Below, piece after piece: positions 1 through 12,070 of a stretch of 64,000 bases of DNA. The position numbers were made by a program, and so were the translations under genes. The notes beneath the pieces are model-generated. The model did not search any database and was not told the origin of the DNA. It saw only the letters and a list, made by a program, of their open reading frames with translations. The stretch's first letter is position 1. Each line of letters begins with the position of its first letter. Source of the stretch: Proteles cristata cristata (taxonomy: Eukaryota; Chordata; Mammalia; Carnivora; Hyaenidae); assembly GCA_017311185.1 (NCBI GenBank), contig JAESUZ010000980.1, forward strand, positions 1,240,001 to 1,304,000. The letters are read 5' to 3'.

Positions 1-1278
1 TCCCACACCCTGAAACTAACTAGAGGCCCACCAAGAGTTGCCTCGCTAGAACACAAGATGCTCTTATCATCCTACCCCTTGGAAAATTCCAAGGGATTTA
101 GGGCCTCTGTCAGGAATGGTGGCCAAATATATATTTCTTATTGTAACACAAGGACTTAGGGCCAAAATGGTGCAGTTAACTTTTACTTGTATTTCTTTGG
201 TTAGAACCCAGTGATATGGCAAAACTTAACTCCAAAGGAACTTGGGAATTTTAGCCTGTGTATCTCAAAAGAAAAGAAATTGTATCTTTTGGAATATCTG
301 ATGTTTTCTGACAAACCAACAATAGGTAATAGTATCTAGAGTTAAAGCAAAATTTTCTTTTACTGCTATATCTGAAATAGGGCTAAATCTCTTTTCTATA
401 TAGTCCAAAATTAAAATTAATGTACAATGCACATTAATCACTAGGAAAATATAGTAAAGAGTAAGTCTTCTTCATTGTACTTAAATTTCTGCTTAGCACA
501 TGAATGGTAATTTAGCATGTATAATTTATGTATTATAGCTATGGTTACTGATTAATGTTTTTCTGTTAGCTCAAAGTAAAGGTTCTGAATATATGTATTT
601 TAAAAATGACTTTTATAGTGAGTGTAAGTTCTTAAAGAAAAACTGTTTCATTGATGGAGTTCCTGACCCAGGGTGTATGTGAATAAAATAGCTAAAATAA
701 CTCTAATGCTTGGTAGCAAAAAAAAAAAAAACACTAAATAAAAGTCCATTTAAATCAAATGCCAAGCACCAGTCCTGGGCATAAATTCCTTCTGGGAGCA
801 AAGAAATGCAGAATGACAGCTAAAGGATCATGTTTTCAAATGGTGTGTCGTTTCATCAGGGATGTCTTTGTAATGACTAAGAAGTAGGTTAATAAGATGA
901 TGAGAATGATGGCTAAATATGAGGAAAGTACAAAGCACTTTCTTCATGTCATTCCTCAGAGATATGTGGGTGGCAAATATTATCTCTGTTTTGTCAACTG
1001 AAAAATGAAACAGTTTATGCACTTAGAGATATTTCACTGGCATTCTGATTTTTAAACAGGTGTAGAGTTTCCTTTTATAGATATCTGATAGTTATTACAT
1101 CAGCTTTACACTCTTGATGATATTTCCAAACAATAGGATATCTAGGGTTGCTTAGATAATCAAAGCTTTCACTCTGTCTTATTTTTCATGAATGCTTTAA
1201 CCCCCTTTATGTACTAAACTTGTGGACAAAAATAAATGTTACACCTGACCCTTTTAAGAGACTCTTGTAAGATTTAGA
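1..1278. other. AT-rich unique DNA, no gene seen
   Basis: No open frame longer than about 65 codons, no splice-flanked coding block and no recognisable repeat family. There is a short oligo(A) run at about 719-732. The one minus-strand open frame (828-1022) has no family resemblance I can name and is probably chance. Confidence 0.6.
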
Positions 1279-1307
1279 GTTTGTTTGTTTGTTTGTTTGT
1301 TTGTTTT
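1279..1307. repeat. (GTTT)n microsatellite
   Basis: About seven uninterrupted GTTT units are directly visible. Possibly the remnant of an old poly(A)/poly(T) retroposon tail, but no element body was recognised next to it. Confidence 0.9.
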
Positions 1308-2694
1308 AAAGAATATTTGTAAGATGTGAAACTAATTTTTGTCACTAATACTACTGGAACTTACAACTGGTGGCTAAGACATTTACCATCTGCATTTTTT
1401 AGATAAATGCAATAATATCCAGGAAAGCCGAACCTTTGCTGATCATAATGAAAAACAAGATAGAAAACACATTCTTTAAACTCCCATGTTTAGCTCTATG
1501 GTAAATTCATCAGTAAATACTACCTAAAGCTGCACTGCATACAATTAATGGAACTTAGAGAGATGTACTGAGTTAAAGCCTCAGTGTTCAGAAGTCAAAA
1601 GTTATGTATAGAGTACATCCTAAAAGCAATGGTTTTCTCTCTGCCAATTGATGAGTTGAGGTATAGAGATCCTAGTAGTCTCATCTCTGAAGACTGCAAT
1701 CAAAGTTCTCTTAGACCCTTGTTAATATTATTCACTCCTACACTTTCTCCCCTAACCAAATTTACTTCAATCCAGAATAGTAGCAATATTCTGAGTTTGA
1801 AAGAGAAATAGAATACTTTTATAATAAACAATATATGATGAGAATATTTGCTGTTCTAATCAGGACCTCATCCCATATTCTGTATGTCTAATTCACAGAC
1901 GGCTCACCAAATTCTGCAAAACCCAAACAGAGTTGCACAAGAGTGGCCAAAATATCACTTGCTTTTATCAATACTTTAGGAGAGAGGATAGAAATTAATT
2001 TCATTAAAGATAATTACCTTACTCTCATTTCTAGAGATCAGTTGTAGAACAGTAAAACTTTAGCAAAAACAAAAAAGGAAGTGTGTTAATAGCAATCTAT
2101 ACATGGCATTTTTAAAACAAATTAAATTAATTAAAAACCGAATTACATTATCTTTGTTTGCCTTCATATCCCTTCTGAAGCAATTAGTAATCATCTATCT
2201 TTACTTAAGAGATGATGCAATTTAGTTTTATGACATTTTGTGTTAAATGTGTTTTATGAATATGCAATTTAGAAATTTGACATCATTTTAGTAATAAATT
2301 ATGTGTTGCTTTGTATAGAATGGAAGTTGTCAAATAAAAGCTTTCTCATATATGTGATAAACATTTAGCCCTGGATATTAGCTTCATCTATTTAAGGCTA
2401 GTAATTATCAATTAGGTTATCTTCATAAACAAATAAATCCTTAATAAACTTACTTTTGGATTTTATAACTACTTTTTTCTAAGCCACATTTATTTCTCTC
2501 TTTTGTCTATTATAATTCATTTCAGGGACTTAAAGTTTTAATTATTGCAAACTCTGATGACCCCATTTGGACTCAGTTAGCAACATTTATGTCTTAGATG
2601 TTTATTTGTCCTAATTATATAATTTGTATTATAATTCTATATCAATTAACAGGCATGAAAATTTGGTTATAGTAACTGGTTAATACCCATATGT
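1308..2694. other. AT-rich unique DNA, nothing recognised
   Basis: Very AT-rich sequence with many stops in all frames. A 75-codon open frame at 1584-1811 has no recognisable similarity. No repeat family could be assigned by eye. Confidence 0.55.
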
Positions 2695-2714
2695 CAAATG
2701 ATTCTGTATTTAAA

Positions 2715-2931
2715 ATTTTTTTTTTAATGTTTTATTTATTTCTAGGAGAGAGAGAGAGACAGCGTGAGCAGGGGAGGGTCAGAGAGAGAGGGAGTCACAG
2801 ACGGAAACAGGCTCCAGGCTCTGAGCTGGCAGTCAGCACAGAGCCCGACGCGGGGCTCGAACCCACGAACCGCGAGATCATGACCCGAGCGAAAGTCGGA
2901 CGCTTAACCGACTAAGCCACCCGGGCGCCCC
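2715..2931 (-). mobile_element. Young feliform tRNA-derived SINE (CAN/SINEC type)
   Basis: Read on the minus strand it starts GGGGCGCCCGGGTGGCTTAG, has a tRNA-like B-box region, a (TC)n block and an A-rich tail with TAGAAATAAATAAAA. It is flanked by a perfect 19-bp target site duplication, aaatgattctgtatttaaa, at 2696-2714 and 2932-2950. Many CpG dinucleotides survive (for example around 2845-2905), and the duplication shows no mismatch, so the insertion is recent. It shares the GACTGCCAGCTC diagnostic segment with the copies at 3438, 16589, 46313 and 48441. Confidence 0.95.
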
Positions 2932-2950
2932 AAATGATTCTGTATTTAAA

Positions 2951-3437
2951 CATATTTGTGAGTATTCTTTACCTTTTGATGTTTTCTATCATCACCACAT
3001 GAGTTTACTGTCACAGCACATGATGAATTTACAGTAAACTGTCCCCTAAAAAAATATAGAAGCAATCAAAGTTGATTTTTTGTTTTATTTTATTTTTTTT
3101 TTATCTTAATTCCACCCCTGGATGAAATCTGTAAACTTAGTGCCATAATCCACATTTTTAGATTTTTCAACCCTCTCTCTTTAGATGCTTTTTCCAGAGT
3201 GAGATCAGTCACTCCTCCTTCTAACTACATCCATTGCAAACTTCCATTGCTCGGTCACAAAGGACTAAGATTTAATAAATGGGGAGTAGAAAGGTGGCAT
3301 TTCAGCAAGGGGTGGAGATATGTAAAAGAGTTTCTTTGGAGTAACGGTAGACATTTGGTTAAGGTGTATGAGGATAATCACACAAACTTATGTAGTTTTG
3401 CTTTCAAATACAAGGAATAATAATATATTTATATATA
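2951..3437. other. Unique sequence between two SINEs
   Basis: No repeat was recognised. A 73-codon open frame at 3199-3420 runs up to the target site of the next SINE and has no recognisable domain. It is treated as chance. Confidence 0.5.
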
Positions 3438-3673
3438 AGGGGCGCCTGGGTGGCTTAGTCGGTTAAGCGTCTGACTTTCGCTTAGGTGATGATCTCGCGG
3501 TTCGTGGGTTCGAGCGCCGCGTCGGGCTCTGTGCTGACTGCCAGCTCAGAGCCTGGAGCCTGTTTCAGTCTGTGACTCCCTCTCTCTCTCTGACTCTCCC
3601 CTGCTCACGCTGTCTCTCTCTCTCTCTCTCTCTCTCCTAGAAATAAATAAAAAATATTTTTAAAAAAGCACAT
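3438..3673 (+). mobile_element. Young feliform SINE, plus strand
   Basis: It begins GGGGCGCCTGGGTGGCTTAG, ends in TAGAAATAAATAAAAAATA, and has an expanded (TC)n block around 3614-3637. The 17-bp direct repeat taatatatttatatata occurs at 3421-3437 and 3674-3690 without mismatch. It lies about 0.5 kb from, and inverted to, the SINE at 2715-2931 and is very similar to it. The TCGAGCGCCGCG stretch around 3510 differs from the usual TCGAGCCCCGCG by one base. Confidence 0.95.
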
Positions 3674-3727
3674 TAATATATTTATATATAATATCCTATT
3701 TTATGAGTGCTAATATAGACCTCAATA

Positions 3728-4012
3728 AAGAAAGGAAGGAAGGAGAGAAAGATGGAAGAAATGAGGTAAGCAGTAAAGGATAATAAAAGGAAGGGAGGAA
3801 AGAAGGAAGAAAGAAATTATAATTGTAGGTGGCCTATTTGGATCCAATAAGCAACATCTGTGTCTTAGATGTTTATTTGTGCAAATTTCATAATTTGTGT
3901 TGGGAGGTTATAACCAGGAAGGAAGGGATGGAGGGAAGGAGGGAGGAAGGAAGGAAGGAAGGAAGGAAGGAAGGAAGGAAGGAAGGAGGGAGTGAAGGAA
4001 GGAAGGAAGGAA
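3728..4012. repeat. Purine-rich GGAA/GAAA simple repeat zone
   Basis: Two purine-rich stretches, 3728-3820 (imperfect GGAA/GAAA) and 3916-4012 (mostly tandem GGAA with GGGA variants), flank about 95 bp of ordinary sequence. Open frames across the second stretch encode low-complexity Lys/Glu/Gly repeats on one strand and Ser/Phe/Leu/Pro repeats on the other, and should not be read as genes. Confidence 0.9.
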
Positions 4013-4117
4013 TATCCTGTATCCCAAGAGTTCCCCCTGGTCAATAAAATTTTCCTTATGGTGGTTCGGTTCCTATAATTAAGCTTTATCAAAATGCACT
4101 CACACAATCCCAACTTA

Positions 4118-5310
4118 TTTTATAAGACCAGTATCACTCTGTTACCAAAGCCAAGCAAAGACTCCACAAGAAAAGAAAATTACACACCAATATCCCTCAT
4201 GAACATAGATTCAAAAACTTTCAAAAGAGTATTAGACAACCGAATCCAAAATATGTGTATTTTTTAAAGTATAATTTATGACCAAGTAAGTGGACTTTAT
4301 TCCAGAAATGAAAGTGTGGTTTAACATCTCCAAATCAATTAATCTATCATAATATATAGAATAAAAAACATGTGATTATCTTAATAGATGCAGAAAAAAG
4401 CATTTGACAATTGATCCCATTCAGGATTAAACCAACCAACCAACAACAATAATAAATCTATTACAAAACTTGGGACAAAAGGTAATTTTTCTAACCTGAT
4501 AAAGAGTTTCTACAAAAAACCTAAAGGAATCATAATATTTAATGATTAAGGCTAAATGTTTTGACTTAAATTCAGGTACAAGGTAAAGGCAAAGTTCTCA
4601 ACTCTTCTATTCAATATAATACTGGAGTTTCTAGCTGGGACAATTCGGTAAGAAAAAATAAAAGGCATCCAAACTGGAAAGGAAAACATAAAACTGTTTT
4701 TATTCAGAGATATCATGTACATGTAGAAAATCCTAAGGAATCAATACACACAAAATATTAATCAATAAAGAAGTACAAGGGCACCTAGGTGGCTCAGTTG
4801 GTTAAGCATCCGACTTTGACTCAGTTCATGATTTCACAGCTTGTGAGTTTGAGCTCTGCGTCGGGCTCTGTGCTGACAGCTCAGAGCCTGGAGCCTGCTT
4901 GATTTCCATGTCTCCCTCACTCTCTACCCTTCACCACCCCCTCTTTGTGTTCTGTTTCTCTCTCTCAAAAAAAATTTAATTTTTTAAAAAAGTAGACAAG
5001 TACAGTAAATTTGCAAGATACAAAATGATATTTTAAAAATCAACTATATCCCTATATACTAGCAATGAAGAATCTGTAAATTAAAATTAAGCAAAGGAAT
5101 TCCATTTGTGAGAGCATCAAAAGGAATAAGATACTTAGGAATAAATTTAACAAAGAAATGCAAGAAATATACGTGCAAAAATTTTAAACCTTTGCTAATG
5201 GAAAAAAAGGTCTAAATAAATGGAAAGACATTCTACATCATTATGAATCAAAGATTCAAAATTGCTAAGTTGCTAATTTTCTTCAGTTATCTGTCTGTAG
5301 ATCAGTTCAG
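4118..5310 (+). mobile_element. Old LINE-1 ORF2 (reverse transcriptase) fragment
   Basis: The order of motifs follows the L1 ORF2 nucleotide consensus on the plus strand: the 'aaccaatatccct-atgaa-atagat' region near 4190, the 'aatagatgcagaaaaa-gcatttgaca' region near 4385, the 'ctagctgggac' region near 4635 and the 'atacttaggaataaattt' region near 5135. All frames are broken by stops and indels, so it is a dead, ancient copy. A SINE at 4779-4993 interrupts it, and L1 sequence resumes after the SINE. Confidence 0.85.
4779..4993 (+). mobile_element. Older feliform SINE nested in LINE-1
   Basis: It begins GGGCACCTAGGTGGCTCAG and ends in a (TC)n block and oligo(A). It has lost most CpGs and differs at many positions from the young copies. 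It has the shorter GCTGACAGCTCAG form in the middle. No clean target duplication can be called because both edges are A-rich. It splits the LINE-1 fragment, so it is younger than that L1. Confidence 0.9.
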
Positions 5311-5640
5311 TTTCTACCAGAATCTTAGAATACTTTTTTTTACTTGTCTATTTATTTTGTTTGCTTATTTTCAGGTATCAGCGATACTTACTTAGGATAA
5401 GCATTTCAAGTGCTCCCAGTGACCTAGCTTTACTAGGGTGACATAGCTTTACAACACATATTAGGCAAACTATTTCTGTAAAAATCCAGAGTATATATTT
5501 TTTGGGATATACAGTTTTGATCACAACTATTCAGCTTTGCTGAGGGGAAAAATTATTATACTTCTGGGGAATTTAACGCAATGTGGTATCTCCATAACAT
5601 AATATTCACACTGCTTAGGACACAATCCCAAATTAATCAA
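5311..5640. other. AT-rich unique or unassigned DNA
   Basis: No family could be assigned with confidence. It may include decayed LINE-1, given L1 sequence on both sides. Confidence 0.4.
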
Positions 5641-6205
5641 AACACAAAAAAATCAGAAAAATGAGATCTAGTTTCAAAACCAAAAAATCCAAAACCTACA
5701 CTGCCATTGAGATAACTCTGATATTGGAATTAGTAGGTAAACATCTTTAAGCAGATATTATATTACTCAGTGAAAATAAAGTAAAATATACTTCTGTACA
5801 TAAAAAGTTAGAAAAGTCTAATCATACAATGAGAATAATAAAACAGAATCAAATAGAAGCTTTAGAGCCAAGAAAGGTTTAAGTTAATTTAATTAATTTA
5901 CAACATAGATTAAAAATTCAGTTAATGGAATCTGTAGAAGAATGAAAGTTATAGAGACAATATAGAACTTGGAGATAAATAAATAGGAGTAATCAAATCT
6001 GAAGAACAAATAGAAGACAGAATAAAAAAAAGTGTCAGAGCTGTAGAGCCATGTAGAATACTAACAAAAGCTCTAATATGCATGTAATTATAGTTCCTAA
6101 AAAAGAGGAGAGGGAGTGAGGGAGAAGATATTTGAAAAAATAGTAACTAAAAATGTCAAGAGTTTGGTGAAAGATATACTTACAGATCCACAATGTTTAC
6201 ATGTT
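5640..6205 (+). mobile_element. Ancient LINE-1/HAL1 ORF1-region fragment
   Basis: The A-rich strand follows the 5' part of L1M/HAL1 elements: a 'gatattggaattagtaggtaaa' block near 5723, 'aatctgaagaacaaatagaagacagaat' near 5997, and a 'gaagatatttgaaaaaatagtaactaaaaatgt' to 'cttacagatcca' block near 6120-6190. Every frame is interrupted. The assignment rests on remembered consensus and could be confirmed by masking. Confidence 0.65.
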
Positions 6206-7753
6206 TCTTAGCATAGAACAGTATATTCTGAAATATTTTTTGGCATTTGTAAGAATAATTCCTTCTTCTTCCTTACCAAAATAAGAAATTTCTCTTTGAT
6301 GGATTAATTCATAATATGGAAATCAGATAATTAGGCTATATTGTGTCCTACTAAGGTATTTGACAAAATTGACCCTTCATTGATTAACCTGAGAGAAAGT
6401 TAACATATCTATGAAAACACTAAATGATATACTGTAAGAAAAAGGAAGGTTATGGTTATGATGAAGTGTCCAAAAATTGTAAATGTTTGTCTTCAGAAAA
6501 ATGGACTTGACTACTCTTTGGGGAGATATTGTAGATTATAGTGCAGAAACATTGCAGTGCAGAAATCGGTTTGTTATAAATATTTTATTAAGTAGGAGAA
6601 ATAGAAACTAATGTTTTTAAACATATAGTTTATTCTTGACCTCGTGTTGTGCATTTTTTCTTTACTTCTTTGTATTTTAATCCCCATTTTTTAGGACAGA
6701 AAAATGAGATTCAGTGAGCATAAAATAGCACAAGTGGTAATAGTCTAATTCTAAAGGCTCTCATGTCTTACACTTAACAATACAAAGAAGAATAAATGAA
6801 TACATACTTATTTTTACAATAAAAATAACAACAAAAATTTAGCAAATGTCATCACAGATTGTATATTGCAGAGTGCGGAAAACAGTATGCCTAGATCAAC
6901 CATTTTAAGACCCGATAATGCAAGAAGCATATATGGGTTTCTAACAAATCTCTATTTCTATATGTTTTCTGTTTTTAGTAGTACTGCCCCAGAGAAGCTA
7001 CCGTGGCCTCTACAGCACATAAAAATATATCAAGTAATTTGCTGGACAGTTAATCCACTACCAAAAGAAGCATAGTTATATGCTTCCAAGGATTTATAAA
7101 TACCTGATCAAAGCAGCGACAGATGTATTTAAAAGAGTTAATTATCTCAAGAAACATTTTCTCAAGCACTTAAATCATAAAGTCAAAAAATATTCATTCC
7201 CTGGTATTAATAAAAGTGTTTAAAGTAATTTCTTTTTCCTCTAAAATGGTTCCTAGAGGTTCAGAGCCTTCTACAGACTCTAAAATATTTTACTATTCAA
7301 GAGAGAACACTTCCAGTGCCATTACCAGAAAAGCATAGAAATATTTGGGCAGAGTGTGTCCTGTGATAGTAAGTTTATACATGACTAGAACACAAAAACA
7401 ATATTTAACTTCCATCTGTGAGTTTAGTGAAGTGGAAACCATGCAATTTTTTCTGTCAATGCTTACTAACTTTCCTGAGTCTAGAGTAGCTCTTCCATAA
7501 AATGGGTTATAGAACTAAAAGGAGAAGTTCAAGGAGGTAGCAGAAAAACTAGACAGTCAAGCCATGACATTTTCTGTAAGAAAGTGAACTTTTAAAAAGA
7601 TTCCTTTTGAACCCTAAAAATTTTTGTACAGATGAATATTAAGATGCATGAATATCAAGTAATTTAAAAATATGTCACTATTCACAACTTTATATAGGAA
7701 GCTACTATTTAAAGCAAGGAATTTTATTCTCATATTTTAAAAACCTTAGTGTA
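6206..7753. other. AT-rich unique DNA, no gene seen
   Basis: No repeat family recognised. A 69-codon open frame (6866-7075) has no similarity I can name and no supporting splice or promoter context. Confidence 0.5.
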
Positions 7754-7982
7754 GGGGCACCTGGGTGGTTCAGTCAGTTAAGCCTCTGACTTTGGCTCAG
7801 GTCATGATCTCATGGTTTGTGGGTTTGAGCCCCACATTGGGCTCTGTGCTGACTGCCAGTTCAGAGCCTGGAGCCTGTTTCAGATTCTGTGTCTCCCTCT
7901 CTCTCTGACACTCCCCTGCTCATGCTGTCTATCTCTCTCTCTCTCAGAAATAAATAAAACATTTATTAAAAAAAAAAAAAAG
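7754..7982 (+). mobile_element. Feliform SINE, plus strand
   Basis: It begins GGGGCACCTGGGTGGTTCAG and ends CAGAAATAAATAAAACATTT followed by an A tail. The target duplication ccttagtgta occurs at 7744-7753 and 7983-7992. It carries the GACTGCCAG form in the middle like the youngest copies, but many CpGs are already TpG/CpA (CATTGGGC for CGTCGGGC), so it is an older member of that lineage. Confidence 0.95.
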
Positions 7983-7992
7983 CCTTAGTGTA

Positions 7993-9094
7993 ATATTCAG
8001 AATCAACACATTACTTGGAAAACTTTAATCCCCAAGATATTTTAAAGTTTTGCTCCCCCTTGAGGAATCTGTTTTCAATATGTAAGGAAAAATAAATAAA
8101 TAACAAGTGATATAAAGATTTATTTGTCACAGAATACAAAAATAAGTATTTCATATAAACCTTGGTTTTAATGGTATGAAATAATGATATCCACATTAAT
8201 GGACATGTCAACAACTTTCCTATTTTTTACTTTATCAATAACAGTGAAGATGAGTTCCTTAAAGTATAAGTCTCAAGAATTAAAAGGGGTTCTGGAAAAT
8301 TGATGTCGCCATGTCGCAGTTTTTAAATATCTCTGCATCAATAGATACATACAGAGCCAGCAACTAAATAGGAAAACTAAAATCCCAAGAACAACCTTTA
8401 TAGTTAAATCAGGTAATAATGTAAATATTCATAAGGTAAATATTCATAAGGATGCTTATGAATTCTGAGATATAGTGAATGGGACTAAAAAGCAACAATA
8501 GACAGAAGTCCTACTTCATTTCAGTGTCTTTGGGAGAGAATACAAAGAAAGCTATAGGGAATCTGACAGATCGGAAAACAACAGAAATACACAGAGTCAA
8601 TACGTATTTATTAAAATCACAACAGATCTTTCACATGCAGTAAGTAAAATTGGGAAGTTTGCCAACTGTAAAACTGAGTAAGTGAGAAGATGTGTAGAGT
8701 TTGGAGAAGCCTCTCAAAGGTAAACATTCAGAGCTCATTGCAGAATAGTAAAAGAACATTAAGAAATGGTACAAAACATGAAAGATAATAAATCAAGATT
8801 ATAAAAATTCCAAAATGAGACGACAGAAGAAAAGAAACATTTCACATCTGAAAACCAAACTAGAAGGAAAGTAAGAACAAATACAACACATTAGAGCTAT
8901 AGAAGAAATAAAAAGTGAAACCATTGAAAATCTTAAAAATAAAAACAACTGAGAAAAAATAAAGGAAGGGATCTGAGATAAGTGATAGATGCTCAAAGCA
9001 CTAAAAAAGAAAATCCAAAACGGGTCATGGCAGTCTCGAGGACAAATACCAAAACCAACGAACACAATAAATAACGGCTCAACTATAATTCAAG
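7993..9094. other. AT-rich DNA without recognised genes
   Basis: The A-rich part at 8750-9094 could be an extension of the LINE-1 that follows, but I could not align it with confidence. It contains a short direct repeat of 'taaatattcataagg' near 8420-8452. An 88-codon minus-strand open frame (8799-9065) is probably chance in A-rich DNA. Confidence 0.45.
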
Positions 9095-10158
9095 TAACTT
9101 TCTTGAACAATTAGAAAAAAATTGAGGTGACATCAGTGAAAATGACTGGGTAGGGAACTCCAAAAACCTGTCCTTCCTCAAAGGAGGTAAATAAATTCGT
9201 TAGGATTGTCAGAAGCATCTTTATTGGAACTCTGGAAACTAATCAAGGGTTTCCAGCAACCAGGCAAACATTTAATCAACAAAAAAAAAGGAAACAGCTG
9301 AGTCTCAGAAAAAAGATTAGTGGAGTTTTAATTTGCACTGCCCCCAACACTCTCCCCAGCTGTGCAGCAGCCTTGACAACAGCAACCACCATTCTCAGTA
9401 GCGATCATAGTTTCATAGTACTCGAGGGAACAGAATGAACCTTATAAATAAAACTTACTATCAAAGAATTTTTACTCTTTGTTTTGAAATGTCTTGTTGT
9501 TACTTTAAGGGCCAGCTCAAAGGCTTTGCTTTTATTTCACTTAATTCTGAATTCTTTGAGAAATGAGGTGGCTCCTAGAGAGTGTATTTGTCAGAAATAC
9601 TTAAAGACAAATGCATTACCTGTGTGCCCACTTGGGGCAAGAGATAATAGTTGGGATGAATAATCGACTAATCTAAATGCTAGGGAGAAAAGACTAGGGA
9701 ACGATATACTTTGGGAACTAAGGGATTTGAAAAGTTCCCACATGTTCCTTGGAATCTAGATCACAATTTGCCCAGGATTGGCCACAAACTCAGAAAAGGC
9801 CCATGAAACCCTAGGTTCTTTTCTCTGCCTGACTTTCAGGCTCTGCAGAAGCAGAAATGAAGCATGAGGCAAAGTTGAAAACTAACTGCCTAAGTGTGGA
9901 AGGTGCCCAACACACAATCAGAGCACAACTGCAAATATATTTGGAAATGTTTGATTTTTTTATTCCTAGGTTTCTAATGAAATCACTGTCAAATTACAAG
10001 TTGTATACTATAATAACAAAATAGATACTTCAGGATTCACATACAACAAAGAATATTGACTTTTACAAAATTAATGTGGAAAAGTCACTAAATAAATAAA
10101 TGAAAAACTACAACAAGCAAAACAAAATTCCCTGGTGAGCAGAATCTAAAACTGAAAA

Positions 10159-10413
10159 GTGCACATTAAAATATTCAAAATGTCCAATTTTCAATATAAA
10201 AATTATGAGACATGGAAAGAGATGAGAATGTCTGACCCATTCACAGGAAAAAAATTAACAGAAATTCTCTCTGAAGAAGCCCACACATTGCCCTTACTAG
10301 ACAAAGATTCTAAGTCAATAATTTTAGATATATTCACAATGCTAAAGAAAAATATGGACAAAGAACTAAAGGAAATAATGAAAACATTGTCTCACCAAAC
10401 AGAATATCAATGA
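10159..10413 (+). pseudogene. Relic of LINE-1 ORF1-region frame
   Basis: An 84-codon open frame in the ORF1-like part of the ancient L1. It is Lys/Glu-rich and helical in composition, as expected for the region encoding the coiled-coil RNA-binding protein of L1. The next downstream block is out of frame. This is a surviving open stretch, not a gene. Confidence 0.5.
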
Positions 10414-11865
10414 ATAGATAGAAATCATAAAAAGGAACCAAACTAAAATTCTGAAATTAAAGAGTATAATAATGATAATAAAGAGTTCATTAGATGCGTT
10501 CCACAGCATATTTGAAAAGGTGTAAGAAAATACCAGCCAACTTGAAGATAAGTCAAGTGAAATTAGGAAATCAGAGGACCAGAAAGCAAAGAGAATAATG
10601 TAAAATGATGACTAAGAGACTGAAGACAGAGACTAAAAGACCTGTGGGACACCATCAAATAAGTCAACACACTCATAATGTGAGTTCCTGAAAGAGGAGA
10701 AAGGAGCAGAAAGAATATCTGAAGAGATAATGATCAAACTTCCCAAATACAATGAAAGGCATGAATATGCATATCCAATTAGCTCAATGATTTTCAAGTG
10801 GGATAAACTCAGAGCTCAACATTAAGATGCATTCTAATACATTGCTGAAAGCAAACACAAGGGATAATCTTGAAAACAGCACAAATCTTCTATAATATTA
10901 ACAGTGAATTTCACAGTAAAACCATAAAGGCTAGAGGACTATGAGAAGGCATATTCAAAGTGTTGGGAGAAAAAACTGTCAACCAAGGATTATATATCTG
11001 GCAAAATTATCCTTCAAGAATGAAGGGGAAAGTAAGATCTTTCCACAAACACAAAAACTGAAAGTTTGTTATTAGTAGACATGCCCAGGAAGAAATGCTA
11101 GGCAGTATCTTGATCTATACAAAGAGATAAGAACATCAGTAAAGGTAATTAAAGGGGTAAATATAAAATTTTAACATTAATGTTATTTTGGTTTTTAATC
11201 AACCTTTTTTCCTTTATGATTTAAAAAATTAAATTAAACAATATTCATAAGTCTATATTGATGGATAAAAAAGTATAAAGATGTAATTTCTTGGCAATAA
11301 CAACATGAAAAAGGGTAGCTGTATAGGGACAGAATTAATGTACACTATTGGAGTAAGATGTTACTAATTCAAATAACATTGCTATAAGGTAGAAGATATT
11401 TGTAATCTCCACAGGAATCATTAAGAAAATAACTAAAACTCACTTAGCTCAAGATAAGAAAAAAGAATCAAAATGTCAACTAGAAAATAATTATCTAACA
11501 CAAAAGAAGGAAGTAAATGAGGAATTGTGGGACAAGAAATATGAGAAATATAGAAAGCAAACAGCAAAATTACAAAAGTTCTTCCTCACCAGTAATTATA
11601 TTAAATGTAAATAGGTTAACTCTATAATTAAAAGGTAAAGAGTAATAGAAAGAATAAAAAAATCCAGCTATATGCTGTCTAGAAGAGACTCACTTCAATT
11701 CAATGACAAATCTGTTAAATGTTAAGGATAAAAAAAAAAGACACATTTCATACAAATAACCAAAAGCGTGCTGTAGTGGCTATCCTAAGCTGGAGTAGCT
11801 ATGTATATATCAAACTTTAAATCAATCTAGACTTTAAGTCAAAAAGTGTTACAGAAGAAACTGAG

Positions 11866-12070
11866 AATTGCTGGAGGGGAGATGGGAGGGGGATCAGCTA
11901 AATGGGTGATGGGTATTAAGAAGAACACTTGCTGTTATGAGCTCTGGGTATTACATGTAAGGAATGAATTAGTAAATTCATTCCAATATTACTGTAATTC
12001 CTTCATTACAGTAATACTGTAAACCAGTATTACACTGTATGTTAACTAACTATAATTTAAAGAAAAACTA
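11866..12070 (+). mobile_element. Carnivore LINE-1 3'UTR end nested in older LINE-1
   Basis: 'gggtgatgggtattaagaagaacacttgctgttatgagc' and 'tgtatgttaactaactataattt' match the 3' end of carnivoran L1 elements. The surrounding ORF2 endonuclease-region sequence continues on both sides, near 'gtgttacag' and 'aagagacaatgaagg', which places it as a later, severely 5'-truncated insertion. A 40-bp inverted segment inside it is described under findings. Confidence 0.8.

Noticed and set aside
2715..2931. tRNA gene
   Set aside because: A/B-box-like sequence here and at the other SINE loci belongs to tRNA-derived SINEs: the cloverleaf is not intact and each has the SINE body, (TC)n block and A tail.
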